From Cryobacterium inferilacus (lineage in GTDB: Bacteria > Actinomycetota > Actinomycetes > Actinomycetales > Microbacteriaceae): a stretch of 64,000 nucleotides of DNA. Both the position numbers and the translations under genes were made by a program. The stretch lies in the NCBI RefSeq assembly GCF_019599185.1, contig NZ_JAIEUL010000007.1, positions 1-64,000 on the forward strand, given 5' to 3'. The notes under the pieces are model-generated. The model had not been told where the DNA came from and ran no database searches. It saw nothing but the letters and a program-made list of their open reading frames with translations. Below, piece after piece: positions 48,011 through 58,165 of this stretch (the first letter of the stretch is position 1; each line of letters starts with the position of its first letter).

Positions 48011-50944
48011 TCAGTCCCTGTCCGTGAGTTGCCAGGCGTCCTCGTCCGAGTCGCCCTCTTCCTCAGCGTACCCGTCACTCATTTTCGCGACCGGGTCGTC
48101 GGCGTAGCGCGGGTCGGGCGAGGACTGCTCGTGCGCCTGCGAACGCTGGGACTCTTCGAACTGCGACTTGGCGGTGGCGGCGTGCTGTTCGGCATCCGAC
48201 CCGCGCAGCTTGGCCAGTACGCTGGGCAGCTGTTCGGCGGTGACGAGCACGTCACGGGCCTTGGAGCCCTCAGACGGACCGACGATCTCGCGGGATTCCA
48301 GCAGGTCCATCAGGCGGCCGGCCTTGGCGAAGCCCACCCGGAGCTTGCGCTGCAGCATCGAGGTCGACCCGAACTGGGTCGACACGACCAGTTCGGCGGC
48401 GGCGAGGAGCACCTCGAGGTCGTCGCCGATGTCGGAGTCGATCTCCTTGCGGGGCGCCTCGGCGGAGACGTCTGGCCGGTAGTCGGGCCTGGCCTGCTGG
48501 GTGACGTGCTTGACGACCCGTTCGATCTCGGCCTCGTTCACCCAGGCGCCCTGCACCCGCAGGGCCTTGGAGGCGCCCATCGGCAGGAACAGGGCGTCGC
48601 CCTGACCGATCAGCTTGTCGGCGCCGGGCTGGTCGAGGATGACCCTGGAGTCGGTGACGCTGGTGACGGCGAAGGCCAGGCGGGAGGGCACGTTGGCCTT
48701 GATCAGACCCGTGACCACGTCGACGCTGGGTCGCTGGGTGGCCAGCACCAGGTGGATACCGGAGGCGCGGGCGAGCTGGGTGATGCGCACGATGGAGTCT
48801 TCGACGTCACGCGGGGCGACCATCATCAGGTCGGCGAGCTCATCCACCACTACGAGCAGGTACGGGTAGGGCTTGAGCTTGCGGGCGCTGCCGGCCGGCA
48901 GCACGATCTCGTTGTTCACCACGGCCTTGTTGAAGTCGTCGATGTGCCGGAAGCCGAAGCTGGCCAGGTCGTCGTAGCGCATGTCCATTTCTTTCACGAC
49001 CCACTGCAGCGCCTCAGCTGCCTTCTTCGGGTTCGTGATGATGGGCGTGATCAGGTGCGGCACACCGGCGTATGCGGCGAGTTCGACCCGCTTGGGGTCG
49101 ATCAGCACCATGCGCACGTCACTCGGCTTGGCGCGCATGAGCAGGCTCGTGATCATCGAGTTCACGAAGCTGGACTTACCGGAGCCGGTGGAACCGGCCA
49201 CCAGGAGGTGGGGCATCTTGGCGAGGTTGGCGATGACGAATCCGCCGCCGACGTCCTTGCCAACGCCGATGGTCATCGGATGCGTGCTGTTGGTCGCCGT
49301 GGCGGACCTGAGGACGTCGCCGAGGGTGACGATCTCCCGGTCGGTGTTGGGGATCTCGATACCGATGGCGCTCTTGCCGGGGATGGGCGAGAGGATGCGC
49401 ACCTCGTTGGAGGCCACGGCGTATGAGAGGTTCTTGCTCAGCGCGGTAACCCGTTCGACCTTGACTCCAGGGCCGAGTTCGATCTCGTACTGGGTGACCG
49501 TCGGGCCGCGGGAGAAGCCGGTGACCCTGGCATCCACCGAGAACTGGCTGAGGACCTCGGTGATGGACTTGACGACCTCGTCGTTGGCCGCCGATCTGGC
49601 CTTGGCCGGGGGGCCGGCCGTGAGGGTGGTGGCCGCTGGCAGCACGTAGGGCAGCACGGGCTGTTCGCCGAAGGTGATCTCGGTCGCGGACCGGTCGACC
49701 GCCGTGGCGGCCGCGTCGAGCTCGTCCAGGCCGGACAGCACGTCGGTGGGGTCAGTGGGGTCGTCGGCCTGCAGGCCGGTGGCCCGCGGCAGTGCCTCGA
49801 CCTCTCCGGTGTACCGCTTGATGGCTTCCTCGGCCTTGAGCAGGTCTTCGAGAACCTCGGTGCCGTAGTGGTCCTGACCGCGCACAGCCGGCGGTTCGGC
49901 GGGCTCGAGGGCGGTGTCGAAGCCGCCGATGGCGGCCTCGGGACCGCGGTTGAGCAGGGTGCTGAGCGGGTCGGCTGCCGGCGGGTCGGCCTCGTGCCGG
50001 TCGCGGGCCGCCTGGCCGCTCGACGCGGAGGAGACGGCGCTGGAGAAGTCGGGATCTTCCTCCCGCTTGCTGGTGTTGCGGCGCCACCAGGGCAGCACAC
50101 CCTCGTCGGTGTCGTCGTCCTGGGCGGGGTCGAGGCCGTCCAGCTCGATCTGCTTGGTCTTGAGGGCCTGGATGCGTTCCTGGCGGATCTCCTTGGCGGC
50201 CGCGCGTTCTTCCGGCGCGGGCAGCGGGGTGCCGAACAACCAGCCGTAGAGCTCGCGGCTGCGTTCGCCGATCTTGTTCGGCGGGGTCTTGGTGATGATG
50301 AAGAGGCTGAGGATCAGCAGCAGGATCACGACGATGGCGGCGCCCACCGTGGTGATGAGGAAGATCAGCGGAGCCGCGATCATCCAGCCGAGGACACCGC
50401 CGGACAGCGCGAGCACTTCGACGCCCTGGGTGGGTTCCGGCTGCCCGCCGAAGATGTGGCAGAGGCCGGAGACCGTGACCAGGAGCAGGGACAGGCCGAT
50501 GCCGATGCGGCCGTTGTCGTGCACGGAGCTCGGATTGCGAAACAGCCAGACGGCGAACAGCAGCAAGATCACGGGCAGGGCGAAGGCCAGTCGGCCGAAG
50601 AGGGCACCGAAGGTCCAGGCATCCAGGGTCTGGGCGATGGGATCGTTGATCAGGAACCACTCGACCACGGCACCCGCGATCGCCAGCAGCACCAGGAAGA
50701 AGGGCAGGCCGTCGCGGCGCTCCTCCTTGGACAGCTGCTCGGGGCCGAGCGCGCGGGCGGCGCCACCGGCCACGTGGGCCAGGCCCATCCACAGCCGCAC
50801 GGCGAGGCCGGGCTTGGTCTCGGCCGCGGGGAACTTCACGGTCTTCTGGGAGGTGGTGGTGCCGGCTTTGCCGCGCGCGGTCGTTCCGGATCCGCGCGCA
50901 GGCGTGCTGCGGGCACGCCCGGTCGACTTAGTGCTCGTAGCCAT
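48011..50944 (-). CDS. ftsK: DNA translocase FtsK
   Basis: 977 aa septal DNA pump. Four or more membrane helices lie in about 80-240. An acidic, Asp/Glu/Pro-rich linker (about 260-430) is followed by the alpha/beta ATPase ([17 protein letters not shown] as Walker [14 protein letters not shown] as Walker B) and a C-terminal winged-helix gamma domain for KOPS recognition (near 860-930). The ATG at 50944 has TACCGT 7 nt upstream and only a weak GGGA. An in-frame upstream ATG is less likely. Confidence 0.96.
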   Translation of the reverse strand: MATSTKSTGRARSTPARGSGTTARGKAGTTTSQKTVKFPAAETKPGLAVRLWMGLAHVAGGAARALGPEQLSKEERRDGLPFFLVLLAIAGAVVEWFLINDPIAQTLDAWTFGALFGRLAFALPVILLLFAVWLFRNPSSVHDNGRIGIGLSLLLVTVSGLCHIFGGQPEPTQGVEVLALSGGVLGWMIAAPLIFLITTVGAAIVVILLLILSLFIITKTPPNKIGERSRELYGWLFGTPLPAPEERAAAKEIRQERIQALKTKQIELDGLDPAQDDDTDEGVLPWWRRNTSKREEDPDFSSAVSSASSGQAARDRHEADPPAADPLSTLLNRGPEAAIGGFDTALEPAEPPAVRGQDHYGTEVLEDLLKAEEAIKRYTGEVEALPRATGLQADDPTDPTDVLSGLDELDAAATAVDRSATEITFGEQPVLPYVLPAATTLTAGPPAKARSAANDEVVKSITEVLSQFSVDARVTGFSRGPTVTQYEIELGPGVKVERVTALSKNLSYAVASNEVRILSPIPGKSAIGIEIPNTDREIVTLGDVLRSATATNSTHPMTIGVGKDVGGGFVIANLAKMPHLLVAGSTGSGKSSFVNSMITSLLMRAKPSDVRMVLIDPKRVELAAYAGVPHLITPIITNPKKAAEALQWVVKEMDMRYDDLASFGFRHIDDFNKAVVNNEIVLPAGSARKLKPYPYLLVVVDELADLMMVAPRDVEDSIVRITQLARASGIHLVLATQRPSVDVVTGLIKANVPSRLAFAVTSVTDSRVILDQPGADKLIGQGDALFLPMGASKALRVQGAWVNEAEIERVVKHVTQQARPDYRPDVSAEAPRKEIDSDIGDDLEVLLAAAELVVSTQFGSTSMLQRKLRVGFAKAGRLMDLLESREIVGPSEGSKARDVLVTAEQLPSVLAKLRGSDAEQHAATAKSQFEESQRSQAHEQSSPDPRYADDPVAKMSDGYAEEEGDSDEDAWQLTDRD

Positions 50945-50951
50945 GTGTCCC

Positions 50952-50957
50952 ACGGTA
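50952..50957 (-). promoter_or_regulatory. ftsK -10 box (leaderless)
   Basis: TACCGT on the minus strand, 7 nt before the ftsK ATG, downstream of the palindrome that closes the exporter operon. Confidence 0.4.
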
Positions 50958-51001
50958 CCGCCGGTCGCCGACATCGGCGTGAGCCCACGCCCAATCCGGC
51001 C

Positions 51002-51062
51002 CGCGAAAGCGGTCGTGTGGCGGTCTCAGCCTGGCGGAGGTGACCACAGGACCGCTTTCGCG
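51002..51062. repeat. multi-tier palindrome between the exporter operon and ftsK
   Basis: CGCGAAAGCGGTC (51002-51014) pairs perfectly with GACCGCTTTCGCG (51050-51062). After one mismatch TGTGG pairs with CCACA, and after a 4-nt gap CTC-n-GCC pairs with GGC-n-GAG around the centre at 51032. It begins 5 nt after the permease stop. It lacks a U tract. Confidence 0.88.
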
Positions 51063-51067
51063 AAACA

Positions 51068-52294
51068 TCAATAACGGATGGCGTCGATGACCTTGACCCG
51101 CACCGCCACCAAGGCGGGCAGCAGGCCGGCGAGGGCGCCGACTCCGGTGGCGCAGGCGAGGCCGAGCAGGGCCGCCTCGACCGGGAACGGCGGGAAGTCG
51201 GTGACCATGCCCTGGCCGATGAAGCCCTGCACGGTGGGGTTGGTGACGATGAGGACGGCCCCGATCACCCCGACAACGCCGGCCACGACGGTGGCGACGA
51301 TGCTCTCCATCATCACCGAGAAGAACACCCGGCCGGCGGTGGCGCCGAAGCTGCGCCGCACGCCGATCTCCCGGATGCGCTGCTTGAGCGTGACCAGGGC
51401 GATGTTCACCAGGCCGAGGGCACCGAGAAGCAGTACCAGGCCGGCCACTCCGGCGACCAGCAGCTTGATCGACGCGAACGGGTCCTCGGCGTACGCGGCG
51501 TAGTCCTGACGGCTCGCCGACGCCTGGGTGCCCTCTCCGAGCGCTCCCACCGCGTCGCGCTGCAGCGCAGCGGTCAGGTCGTCGCTGATCGCCGGAGGCA
51601 CCCACAGCTCGTAGTTGGGGATGCTCCCGCCGGACGCCAGCTGCTCGGGCGTGGTGAGGGCCGTGAGGGTGTCCATCAGCAGGTACATACCCGGTTCGGT
51701 TTCCCAGGTGTTCACCGGGTAGACCCCGGTGATCACCGCGGTGGTCGGCGTGCCGCCCAGCAGGGTGGTGGTGGGGTGCGTGGCCAGGTCGGGGCGGCCG
51801 AGCCGGTCGTAGAAGATCTCATTGATCAGCACGGCCGGTGCGAGGCGCTCGGCGTCGCCGGCGGTGAACCAGGCCCCCTCTGACATCGTCACGCGGTGCA
51901 TCGTGCCGTATGGCTGGTCGACGCCGATCACCTGAACGGGCACGGCGCCATCCGTGAACTGCACGGTCTGGGTGGAGTAGAGCACTCGGCTGGCGTAGTC
52001 GATGCCGTATCGGTCGAGCGACGTGCTCCAGAAGTCCTGCATCGCGTCGGCGTCGACGGCGCTGCCGTCGCTCGTCGACACGTACAGCGACAGGGTCGCG
52101 CTGCGTCCGCCGCTGCGTTCGTTCTGTTCCACGATGGACTGCTGGGCGACGGCGCCGAGGCCGACGACGGTGGTGATGGCGCAGACCGCGACGGCCACAC
52201 CGATCAGCGAGAGCATCACCCGGGTCTTGTGGATGCGCAGCTCCTGCCAGGCCTCGACGAACGAACCGACGACGTTGCTGAGCAGCCGGTTCAC
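51068..52294 (-). CDS. MacB-type ABC exporter permease
   Basis: 408 aa. One N-terminal membrane helix (about 25-50, [20 protein letters not shown]) is followed by a large extracellular domain (about 55-270) and three C-terminal helices with the FtsX core ([20 protein letters not shown] and [17 protein letters not shown]). The GTG start overlaps the ATPase stop by 4 nt. Such proteins drive mechanotransmission export of peptides, lipoproteins or toxins; no substrate can be named. Confidence 0.9.
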   Translation of the reverse strand: MNRLLSNVVGSFVEAWQELRIHKTRVMLSLIGVAVAVCAITTVVGLGAVAQQSIVEQNERSGGRSATLSLYVSTSDGSAVDADAMQDFWSTSLDRYGIDYASRVLYSTQTVQFTDGAVPVQVIGVDQPYGTMHRVTMSEGAWFTAGDAERLAPAVLINEIFYDRLGRPDLATHPTTTLLGGTPTTAVITGVYPVNTWETEPGMYLLMDTLTALTTPEQLASGGSIPNYELWVPPAISDDLTAALQRDAVGALGEGTQASASRQDYAAYAEDPFASIKLLVAGVAGLVLLLGALGLVNIALVTLKQRIREIGVRRSFGATAGRVFFSVMMESIVATVVAGVVGVIGAVLIVTNPTVQGFIGQGMVTDFPPFPVEAALLGLACATGVGALAGLLPALVAVRVKVIDAIRY

Positions 52295-53025
52295 GCCGGC
52301 ACCGCCACGAGCTGGTGCTGCGGCGCATCCGGTTCGACGGATGAGTCGGTGACGGTGAGCACGCCGTGGTCGAGCCGCAGGTGCCTGCTGGCCAGCGCGG
52401 CGATGGCGGGGTCGTGGGTGATGGTGATCAGCGCGGCGCCTGAGCCGGTGGCGACCTCGTCGAGCAACGCCATCACATCCGCGCCGGTCTCGAGGTCGAG
52501 CGCGCCGGTGGGTTCGTCGGCGAGGATCAGTCGCGGGCCGCGCACCAGGGAGCGGGCGATGGCCACCCGCTGCTGCTCGCCGCCGGAGAGTTTGTCTGGC
52601 ATGGCGCCGAGCCGGTGGCCCAGGCCGACCCGGTCGAGCATCTCGGTGGCGATCCGGGCCCGCTGCCAGAACTGCTTGCCCTGCGCGTAGAGCAGCGGGG
52701 TCATCACGTTCTCCAGCGCCGTGCGGCCCTGCAGCAGGTTGAACTGTTGGAAGATGAAGCCGACGTCGCGGCCGCGCACCCGGTCGCGTTCGGCGGAGGA
52801 GAACGACTTGACCGGGCGGCCGTCGAACTCGAGGACTCCCGTGGTGGGGTTGTCGAGCAGGCCGAGCAGGTTGAGCAGTGTGGACTTGCCCGATCCGCTG
52901 CGGCCCACGATCGAGACCCGGTCGCCGACGGCCACGTCGAGGTCGACGCCGCTGAGGATGGTCAGCGGGGGTGCGTCGACGAGCTGCACGGTGCGGGTCA
53001 CGCCCGCCAGGTGCAGCAGGGTCAC
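52291..53025 (-). CDS. MacB-type ABC exporter ATPase
   Basis: 244 aa ATPase of the LolD/MacB group. Walker A is [15 protein letters not shown], signature [16 protein letters not shown], Walker [14 protein letters not shown] and switch His in [25 protein letters not shown] is typical of this group. The GTG start overlaps the stop of the fusion-protein gene by 4 nt. About 20 residues of non-conserved tail follow the core. Confidence 0.94.
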   Translation of the reverse strand: MTLLHLAGVTRTVQLVDAPPLTILSGVDLDVAVGDRVSIVGRSGSGKSTLLNLLGLLDNPTTGVLEFDGRPVKSFSSAERDRVRGRDVGFIFQQFNLLQGRTALENVMTPLLYAQGKQFWQRARIATEMLDRVGLGHRLGAMPDKLSGGEQQRVAIARSLVRGPRLILADEPTGALDLETGADVMALLDEVATGSGAALITITHDPAIAALASRHLRLDHGVLTVTDSSVEPDAPQHQLVAVPA

Positions 53026-54077
53026 TGGATCATCACCCCGGAGTCGTCGCAGAAGGTGCTGCCATCCGGCATGACGGTGCAGCCGTCCATGGTCGGGGCG
53101 ACGGCGCCCGGCACGAACTGGTTGACCAGGTCGCCCTCGGCCAGGCCGTCGACGACCTGCACGTTGGTGCCGTCGTTCATGCCCAGGGTCACCGGGCGTT
53201 CCTCTGTGCTGCCGTCCTCGAGGGCGAACCAGACCACGCCGGTCTCGGCGGATCCCTTCACCGCCGTGGTGGGCACGACGAGCACGTTCTCGGCCTTGCC
53301 GCCGGCGATGGTGATCTCGGCGGCGAGCCCCGGGAACACGGTGACCTCGGCCGGGATCGAGCAGCTCACGGTGGTGCCGGTGCCGCCGGCGGCCGGAGCG
53401 CCGTCTGAGCCCGTCGCATCGGCATCCGCGCCCGCCAGCGGTGTGCTGATGCGCAGGCCGGTGCAGGTGAACGGGGCCGGACCGTTGGTGATGGCGATGG
53501 AGGCCTCGGTCGGCTGGGTGACCAGCCGGTACTGCTGTTCGGGGCTGAGCGAGCCGCTCACCGAGTAACTGGGCGGGGCGACCTGGCCGGTGATCTCGCC
53601 GATGGCGACGGACTGGCCGTGGATCACGGTGAGGGCGCTGAGCACGCCGTCGGCCGGCGCGAACACCTTCTCGAAGCTGATCGCGGGCTTGGGCTGGGTG
53701 ATGGTGACCATGCCGGTCTCATCGGTGGTCTCGACCGGGTCGAGCACGGTCTCCACCTTGATGTCGTAGATCTTGTCGCCGGCGGTGACGGTCTGGCCCG
53801 CGGCGAAGAAGATCTCGTCGACGGTGCCGACGGCCACGGCCTTGACCGGCACTGCGGCGTCGGCAGACACCGTGCCAGGCAGGGTGACGTCGTTGGTGAT
53901 GGTGCCCAGGGCCACGGGAACCTGCGGCTCGACGACCTGCCCGGTCGGCTGCGCCGGGTCGAGGGCCTCCGCGGTGTCGGCGAAGAACGCCAGCTTCACC
54001 AGGGCCACGGCGATGGCGGCAACCACCAGCAAACGGAGGATCGGAAAGACCCACTTGCGCATCACAGTCACGGACAT
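53022..54077 (-). CDS. membrane-fusion-type accessory protein of the exporter
   Basis: About 351 aa. One N-terminal membrane helix (about 10-30) precedes a barrel-sandwich-like segment (VGTVDEIFFAAGQTVTAGDKIYDIKV) and a C-terminal domain with VVPTTAVKGSAETGVVW, as in HlyD/RND-type periplasmic adaptors of Gram-positives. Four cysteines lie outside, two in a short C-terminal tail (GCTVMPDGSTFC). ATG at 54077 is used; GTG at 54071 with GGGGGA upstream is an equally good start. It is the first gene of the three-gene operon. Confidence 0.82.
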   Translation of the reverse strand: MSVTVMRKWVFPILRLLVVAAIAVALVKLAFFADTAEALDPAQPTGQVVEPQVPVALGTITNDVTLPGTVSADAAVPVKAVAVGTVDEIFFAAGQTVTAGDKIYDIKVETVLDPVETTDETGMVTITQPKPAISFEKVFAPADGVLSALTVIHGQSVAIGEITGQVAPPSYSVSGSLSPEQQYRLVTQPTEASIAITNGPAPFTCTGLRISTPLAGADADATGSDGAPAAGGTGTTVSCSIPAEVTVFPGLAAEITIAGGKAENVLVVPTTAVKGSAETGVVWFALEDGSTEERPVTLGMNDGTNVQVVDGLAEGDLVNQFVPGAVAPTMDGCTVMPDGSTFCDDSGVMIQ

Positions 54078-54119
54078 CCCCCAAGGCTTCGGTTGCACCT
54101 GCGCGGTGCGGCTGGCTCG

Positions 54120-54125
54120 AGCCTA
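54120..54125 (-). promoter_or_regulatory. -10 box of the exporter operon
   Basis: TAGGCT on the minus strand, about 42 nt before the start codon. A small ATCCT-5 nt-AGGAT dyad (about 54164-54178) lies 40 nt upstream of it. Confidence 0.4.
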
Positions 54126-54207
54126 GGGGCTGGCCAGGGCCGTCGGGGCGGGTTTCGGGCAATATCCTCCTGCAGGATGACCCCCCTTTCGGCGGGGTGA
54201 GCGAACG

Positions 54208-54245
54208 CGTCAACCCCCGGCGCCGAGGGCGGTCGGGGGTTGACG
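54208..54245 (-). terminator. rnj terminator
   Basis: CGTCAACCCCC (54208-54218) and GGGGGTTGACG (54235-54245) form a perfect 11-bp stem 23 nt after the rnj stop. Confidence 0.85.
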
Positions 54246-54268
54246 GATGGTGCGGGTGGACCGGCTGC

Positions 54269-55945
54269 TTAGGCCTCGATGATCATCGGAACGATCATCG
54301 GGCGGCGGCGGAAGGACGACTGCACCCAGCGGCCGACGGTACGGCGCACCACCTGGGTGAGCGCGTAGGTGTCGTGGCTGCCGCTCTGGGCGGCCTCGGC
54401 CAGTGCGGCCTCGATCTTGGGTCGCACGGAATCGAAGACCGAGTCGTCTTCGGCGAAGCCCTTGGCGTGGATCTCCGGGCCGGTGATGATCTTGCCGGTG
54501 GACTTGTCGACCACGACGATGATCGAGATGAAGCCCTCCTCCGACAGGGTGCGGCGGTCGACGAGGTCGGCTTCGGTGATCTCGCCGACGGTGGAGCCGT
54601 CCACGTAGACGTAGCCGAGGTCGAGCTGGCCGACCTTCTTCACATCGCCGTTACGGAGGTCGAGCACGGTGCCGTCCTCGGCGAGGATGGCCCGGTCGAC
54701 CGGCACCCCGCTCTGCACGGCGATCTTGGCGTTGGCCACCAGGTGGCGGTACTCGCCGTGCACAGGCAGCACGTTCTTCGGGCGCAGCACGTTGTAGACG
54801 TAGAGCAGTTCGCCGGCGGCGGCGTGTCCGGAGACGTGCACCTTGGCGTTGCCCTTGTGCACCACGTTCGCGCCGAGCTTGGTGAGGCCGTCGATGATGC
54901 GGTAGACCGCGTTCTCGTTGCCAGGGATCAGGCTGGACGCCAGGATGACGGTGTCGCCAGGGCCGACCTCGATCTGGTGCTCGCTGTTGACGATGCGGCT
55001 GAGAACGGCCATCGGCTCGCCCTGCGACCCGGTGGACATGTAGACGATCTTGTTGTCCGGGATGTTCCCGGCCTTCTTGAAGTCGATCAGCACGCCATCC
55101 GGCACCTTGAGGTAGCCGAGGTCGGCGGCGATGGTCATGTTGCGCACCATCGAACGGCCCAGCAGCGCCACGCGGCGGCCGTTGGCGTGCGCGGCGTCGA
55201 GCACCTGCTGCACCCGGTGCACGTGGCTGGAGAAGCTGGCGATGACGACACGGCGCGGGGCGCGGGCGATGACGTCTTCCAGGACCGGGCCGATGGCGCG
55301 TTCGCTCGGCGTGAAGCCGGGAACGTCGGCGTTGGTGGAGTCGACCAGGAACAGGTCGATGCCCTCTTCGCCCAGGCGGGCGAAGTCGCGGAGGTCGGTG
55401 ATGCGGTTGTCCAGCGGCAGCTGGTCCATCTTGAAGTCACCGGTGTGCAGCACGCTGCCACCCTCGGTCTTGATCGCGACGGCGAGGGCGTCGGGGATCG
55501 AGTGGTTCACCGCGACGAATTCGAGGTTGAACGGGCCGAGGCGTTCCTTCTGGCCCTCCTTCACCTGCAGGGTGTACGGGGTGATGCGGTGTTCCTTGAG
55601 CTTGGCCTCGATGAACGCCAGCGTCAGGCCGGAGCCGATCAGCGGGATGTCCTGGCGGAGCTTGAGCAGGTAGGGCACCGCGCCGATGTGGTCTTCGTGA
55701 CCGTGCGTGAGCACGACGCCGACGATGTCCTTGAGGCGGTCCTTGATCGGGGAGAAGTCCGGCAGGATGAGGTCGACACCGGGCTGGTGCTCCTCGGGGA
55801 ACAGCACGCCGCAGTCGACGATCAGGATCTTGCCGTTGATCTCGAAGGTGGTCATGTTCCGGCCGATTTCGCCGAGTCCGCCGATGGGCGTGACGCGGAG
55901 AGTTCCCTTGGGGAGCGCGGGCGGTGCGTATACGTCGTTGGGCAT
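54269..55945 (-). CDS. rnj: ribonuclease J
   Basis: 558 aa metallo-beta-lactamase nuclease (beta-CASP) for rRNA and mRNA processing. The zinc motif LTHGHEDHIGAVPYLL is at about 78-93. Other metal ligands are in VLHTGDFKMD and the beta-CASP block LVDSTNADVPGFTPSE. AGGAGGGCTT precedes the ATG. It lies 54 nt after dapA, the conserved dapA-rnj arrangement. Confidence 0.97.
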   Translation of the reverse strand: MPNDVYAPPALPKGTLRVTPIGGLGEIGRNMTTFEINGKILIVDCGVLFPEEHQPGVDLILPDFSPIKDRLKDIVGVVLTHGHEDHIGAVPYLLKLRQDIPLIGSGLTLAFIEAKLKEHRITPYTLQVKEGQKERLGPFNLEFVAVNHSIPDALAVAIKTEGGSVLHTGDFKMDQLPLDNRITDLRDFARLGEEGIDLFLVDSTNADVPGFTPSERAIGPVLEDVIARAPRRVVIASFSSHVHRVQQVLDAAHANGRRVALLGRSMVRNMTIAADLGYLKVPDGVLIDFKKAGNIPDNKIVYMSTGSQGEPMAVLSRIVNSEHQIEVGPGDTVILASSLIPGNENAVYRIIDGLTKLGANVVHKGNAKVHVSGHAAAGELLYVYNVLRPKNVLPVHGEYRHLVANAKIAVQSGVPVDRAILAEDGTVLDLRNGDVKKVGQLDLGYVYVDGSTVGEITEADLVDRRTLSEEGFISIIVVVDKSTGKIITGPEIHAKGFAEDDSVFDSVRPKIEAALAEAAQSGSHDTYALTQVVRRTVGRWVQSSFRRRPMIVPMIIEA

Positions 55946-55999
55946 AAGCCCTCCTAGTGTGGAATTGGTGGGTCTGGAAGTGGTGGTGCTGTTTATCTT

Positions 56000-56977
56000 T
56001 TAGCGTGTGGTTCCGGCGACCTTGGGCAGCGCGCCACCGGCGGCTGCGTTGCGGTCTGGCCGGAAGTTGGTGAAGTCGACACCGGGGATGTTGCGGACGA
56101 GGTCGATTTCGTCTTCGATCATCGCGGCCTCGGATTCCTCCGGGCCGACCAGCGGCAGGCGCACGCGGGGGCTGCCGATGCGGCCCAGCCCGTGCAGGAT
56201 GTACTTGGCCGCGACGGTGCCGGGGACGTGGGTCATCACGGCGCGCACGAGCGGTTCGAGCTGCTGGTGTGCGAGCGTCGCAGCCTTGAGGTCGCCCGCG
56301 TTGACGGCATCCACCATCTGGCGGTACGGCTTGGCCGCGATGTTCGCGGTGACGCCGATCAGGCCGGTGGCACCGATCGACAGGTGCGGCAACACGTTCG
56401 GGTCGTCACCGGAGAAGTAGAGCAGGTCGGTCTGGTTGAGCACCCGGCTGACCTGGGCCAGGTCGCCCTTGGCGTCTTTGACCGCGAGGATGTTGGGGTG
56501 CTTCGCGGCACGCAGGATGGTCTCGTAGTTGATCGGGATGCCCGTGCGCCCCGGGATGTCGTACAGGATCACCGGCAGGTCGGTGGCATCCGCGATCATG
56601 CGGAAGTGCGTGAGCACACCGGCCTGGGTGGGCTTGTTGTAGTACGGCGTGACGATCATGTTGCCGTCGGCGCCGGCTTTCTCGCTCTGCCTGGCGAGCT
56701 GCATCGCGTGCGCGGTCTCGTTGGAGCCGCCGCCGGTGATGATCTTGGCGCGGCCGGCAGCGACATCCTTGCCCACCTCGACCAGGCGGAGCTTCTCCGG
56801 GTCGGTCAGCGTGGAGGTCTCACCGGTGGTGCCGGTGACGACGATGCCGTCCGCTCCGGCGGTGATGACGTCGTCGATGTGCTTCTCCACACCGGCCCAG
56901 TCCACCTCGCCATCGGCCGTGAATGGTGTCACCAGGGCGACGAGGACCTGCCCGAACGGGTTGAAAGGAGTAGACAC
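56000..56977 (-). CDS. dapA: 4-hydroxy-tetrahydrodipicolinate synthase
   Basis: 325 aa Schiff-base aldolase condensing pyruvate with aspartate semialdehyde. The catalytic Lys167 is in ILAVKDAKGDL, the proton relay Tyr in VILYDIPGRTG and VTPYYNKP. TGTTGETSTLT is the pyruvate loop. The GTG at 56977 gives the standard N-terminus, with TACCCT 7 nt upstream. The C-terminal 25 residues extend past E. coli DapA. Feedback by lysine cannot be judged. Confidence 0.97.
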   Translation of the reverse strand: MSTPFNPFGQVLVALVTPFTADGEVDWAGVEKHIDDVITAGADGIVVTGTTGETSTLTDPEKLRLVEVGKDVAAGRAKIITGGGSNETAHAMQLARQSEKAGADGNMIVTPYYNKPTQAGVLTHFRMIADATDLPVILYDIPGRTGIPINYETILRAAKHPNILAVKDAKGDLAQVSRVLNQTDLLYFSGDDPNVLPHLSIGATGLIGVTANIAAKPYRQMVDAVNAGDLKAATLAHQQLEPLVRAVMTHVPGTVAAKYILHGLGRIGSPRVRLPLVGPEESEAAMIEDEIDLVRNIPGVDFTNFRPDRNAAAGGALPKVAGTTR

Positions 56978-56984
56978 GTTTTAC

Positions 56985-56990
56985 AGGGTA
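56985..56990 (-). promoter_or_regulatory. dapA -10 box (leaderless)
   Basis: TACCCT on the minus strand, 7 nt before the dapA GTG. It would also serve rnj. Confidence 0.4.
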
Positions 56991-57130
56991 TCGTCTGCGG
57001 CGGCCGCGCGCGCCGCTCGCGGGGTTCTCGCGCACGTCAGATCCCGGCCGTGCGGCGGTTCACGGCGCCCGCACCGGGCCGTGCCGGTGTCATCTGGCGT
57101 CACACGAGCCCCCGGTGGGCGCGCCTGGCG

Positions 57131-57136
57131 TAGTCT
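57131..57136 (+). promoter_or_regulatory. thioredoxin-gene -10 box (leaderless)
   Basis: TAGTCT, then CTCGGC, then ATG. The 154-nt gap from dapA to here is very GC-rich and otherwise featureless. Confidence 0.45.
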
Positions 57137-57142
57137 CTCGGC

Positions 57143-57583
57143 ATGAATCCTGCCGCCGCCCTGCTCCTGATCGTGCTGCTCGTCGCGGCCACGACGGGGC
57201 TGGGCCTGTTCTGGCGGCGCCGGCAGGGCCGGCTCACGGCGGGGTCCGGCCGGGACGCCTGTGAACCGGTGACCGCGGCCCAGCTCGGCAGCGCGGCGTC
57301 GTTGGGACAGCAGGCGACACTGTTGCAGTTCTCGACCGAGTTCTGCTCCCGTTGCCCCGGCACTGCCGTGTTGCTGCGCGGTGTGGCCGGGGAGCGGCCC
57401 GGTGTGGCGCACCTGGACGTGGACCTCACCCACCGGGCCGATCTGTCGCAGCGGTTCAAAATCCTGCAAACACCCACCACCCTGGTCCTCGACCGTGACG
57501 GCCGGGTGCGTGCCCGGGTGGGCGGGGTACCCAACCGGGCCGCGCTGCTCGCCCACCTCGACGACCTGTCCCGCGTCGGCTGA
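57143..57583 (+). CDS. membrane-anchored thioredoxin-fold protein
   Basis: 146 aa. An N-terminal membrane segment (about 4-24) leads to RRRQ, then a thioredoxin fold with FSTEFCSRCPGT (Cys68 and Cys71 form CxxC) and the cis-Pro region ILQTPTTLVLD. The topology (N-in by the positive RRR after the helix) leaves the fold cytoplasmic or outside unclear. It is followed 45 nt later by a DUF4395 gene, a frequent partner. It is probably a thiol-disulfide or peroxide-related redox protein. Confidence 0.85.
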   Translation: MNPAAALLLIVLLVAATTGLGLFWRRRQGRLTAGSGRDACEPVTAAQLGSAASLGQQATLLQFSTEFCSRCPGTAVLLRGVAGERPGVAHLDVDLTHRADLSQRFKILQTPTTLVLDRDGRVRARVGGVPNRAALLAHLDDLSRVG

Positions 57584-57628
57584 GCCGCCCGCCGTCCGTT
57601 CACTTCCCCACAGAGCAGGAACCTCCCC

Positions 57629-58114
57629 ATGACCGATCCAACCAGCCCAGCCCGACAGCCCACCGGAATCGACCCGCGCGGGCCCCGCTTCGGGGCGCTG
57701 ATCACCGCGATCGTGCTGCTCGTGGTGATCTTCCTCGCGCTGGTGGGCGCATCGGGGGCCGCCCTGGTCGTGCTCGCCGGTCAGACGGTCGTGTTCGCGT
57801 GGGGCACCTTCGCCGGCGTGGCGCGGCATCCGTACGGGCTGCTCTACCGCAGCCTGGTGCGCCCGCGGCTGGGACCGCCGGCCGAGCTCGAGGACCCGGC
57901 GCCGCCGACCTTCGCCCAGGGGGTCGGGCTCGCGGTGGCCCTGACCGGCGTGGTCCTCGGCCTGGCCGGGGTGCCGCTCGGTGTGCCCATCGCCGCCGCT
58001 GCCGCGTTCGTGGCCGCGTTCCTCAACGCCGTGTTCGATTACTGCCTGGGCTGCCAGCTCTACCTCCTGCTGGTGCGGGCGCGCATCCTGGGCCGCACTC
58101 CCAGCTCCGCCTGA
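57629..58114 (+). CDS. DUF4395 membrane protein
   Basis: 161 aa with four hydrophobic segments (about 25-42, 44-60, 93-118, 122-140). The C-terminal LNAVFDYCLGCQLYLLLVR holds the conserved CxxC (Cys133 and Cys136 by count) diagnostic of DUF4395. The CxxC near the membrane and the thioredoxin neighbour suggest electron transfer between them. The GCAGGA 11 nt before the ATG is a weak ribosome site. Confidence 0.85.
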   Translation: MTDPTSPARQPTGIDPRGPRFGALITAIVLLVVIFLALVGASGAALVVLAGQTVVFAWGTFAGVARHPYGLLYRSLVRPRLGPPAELEDPAPPTFAQGVGLAVALTGVVLGLAGVPLGVPIAAAAAFVAAFLNAVFDYCLGCQLYLLLVRARILGRTPSSA

Positions 58115-58165
58115 CCCTCCGCCTGACCGCGAGTTGCCCGCCTGACGGGCAGTTCACGAATGGCG

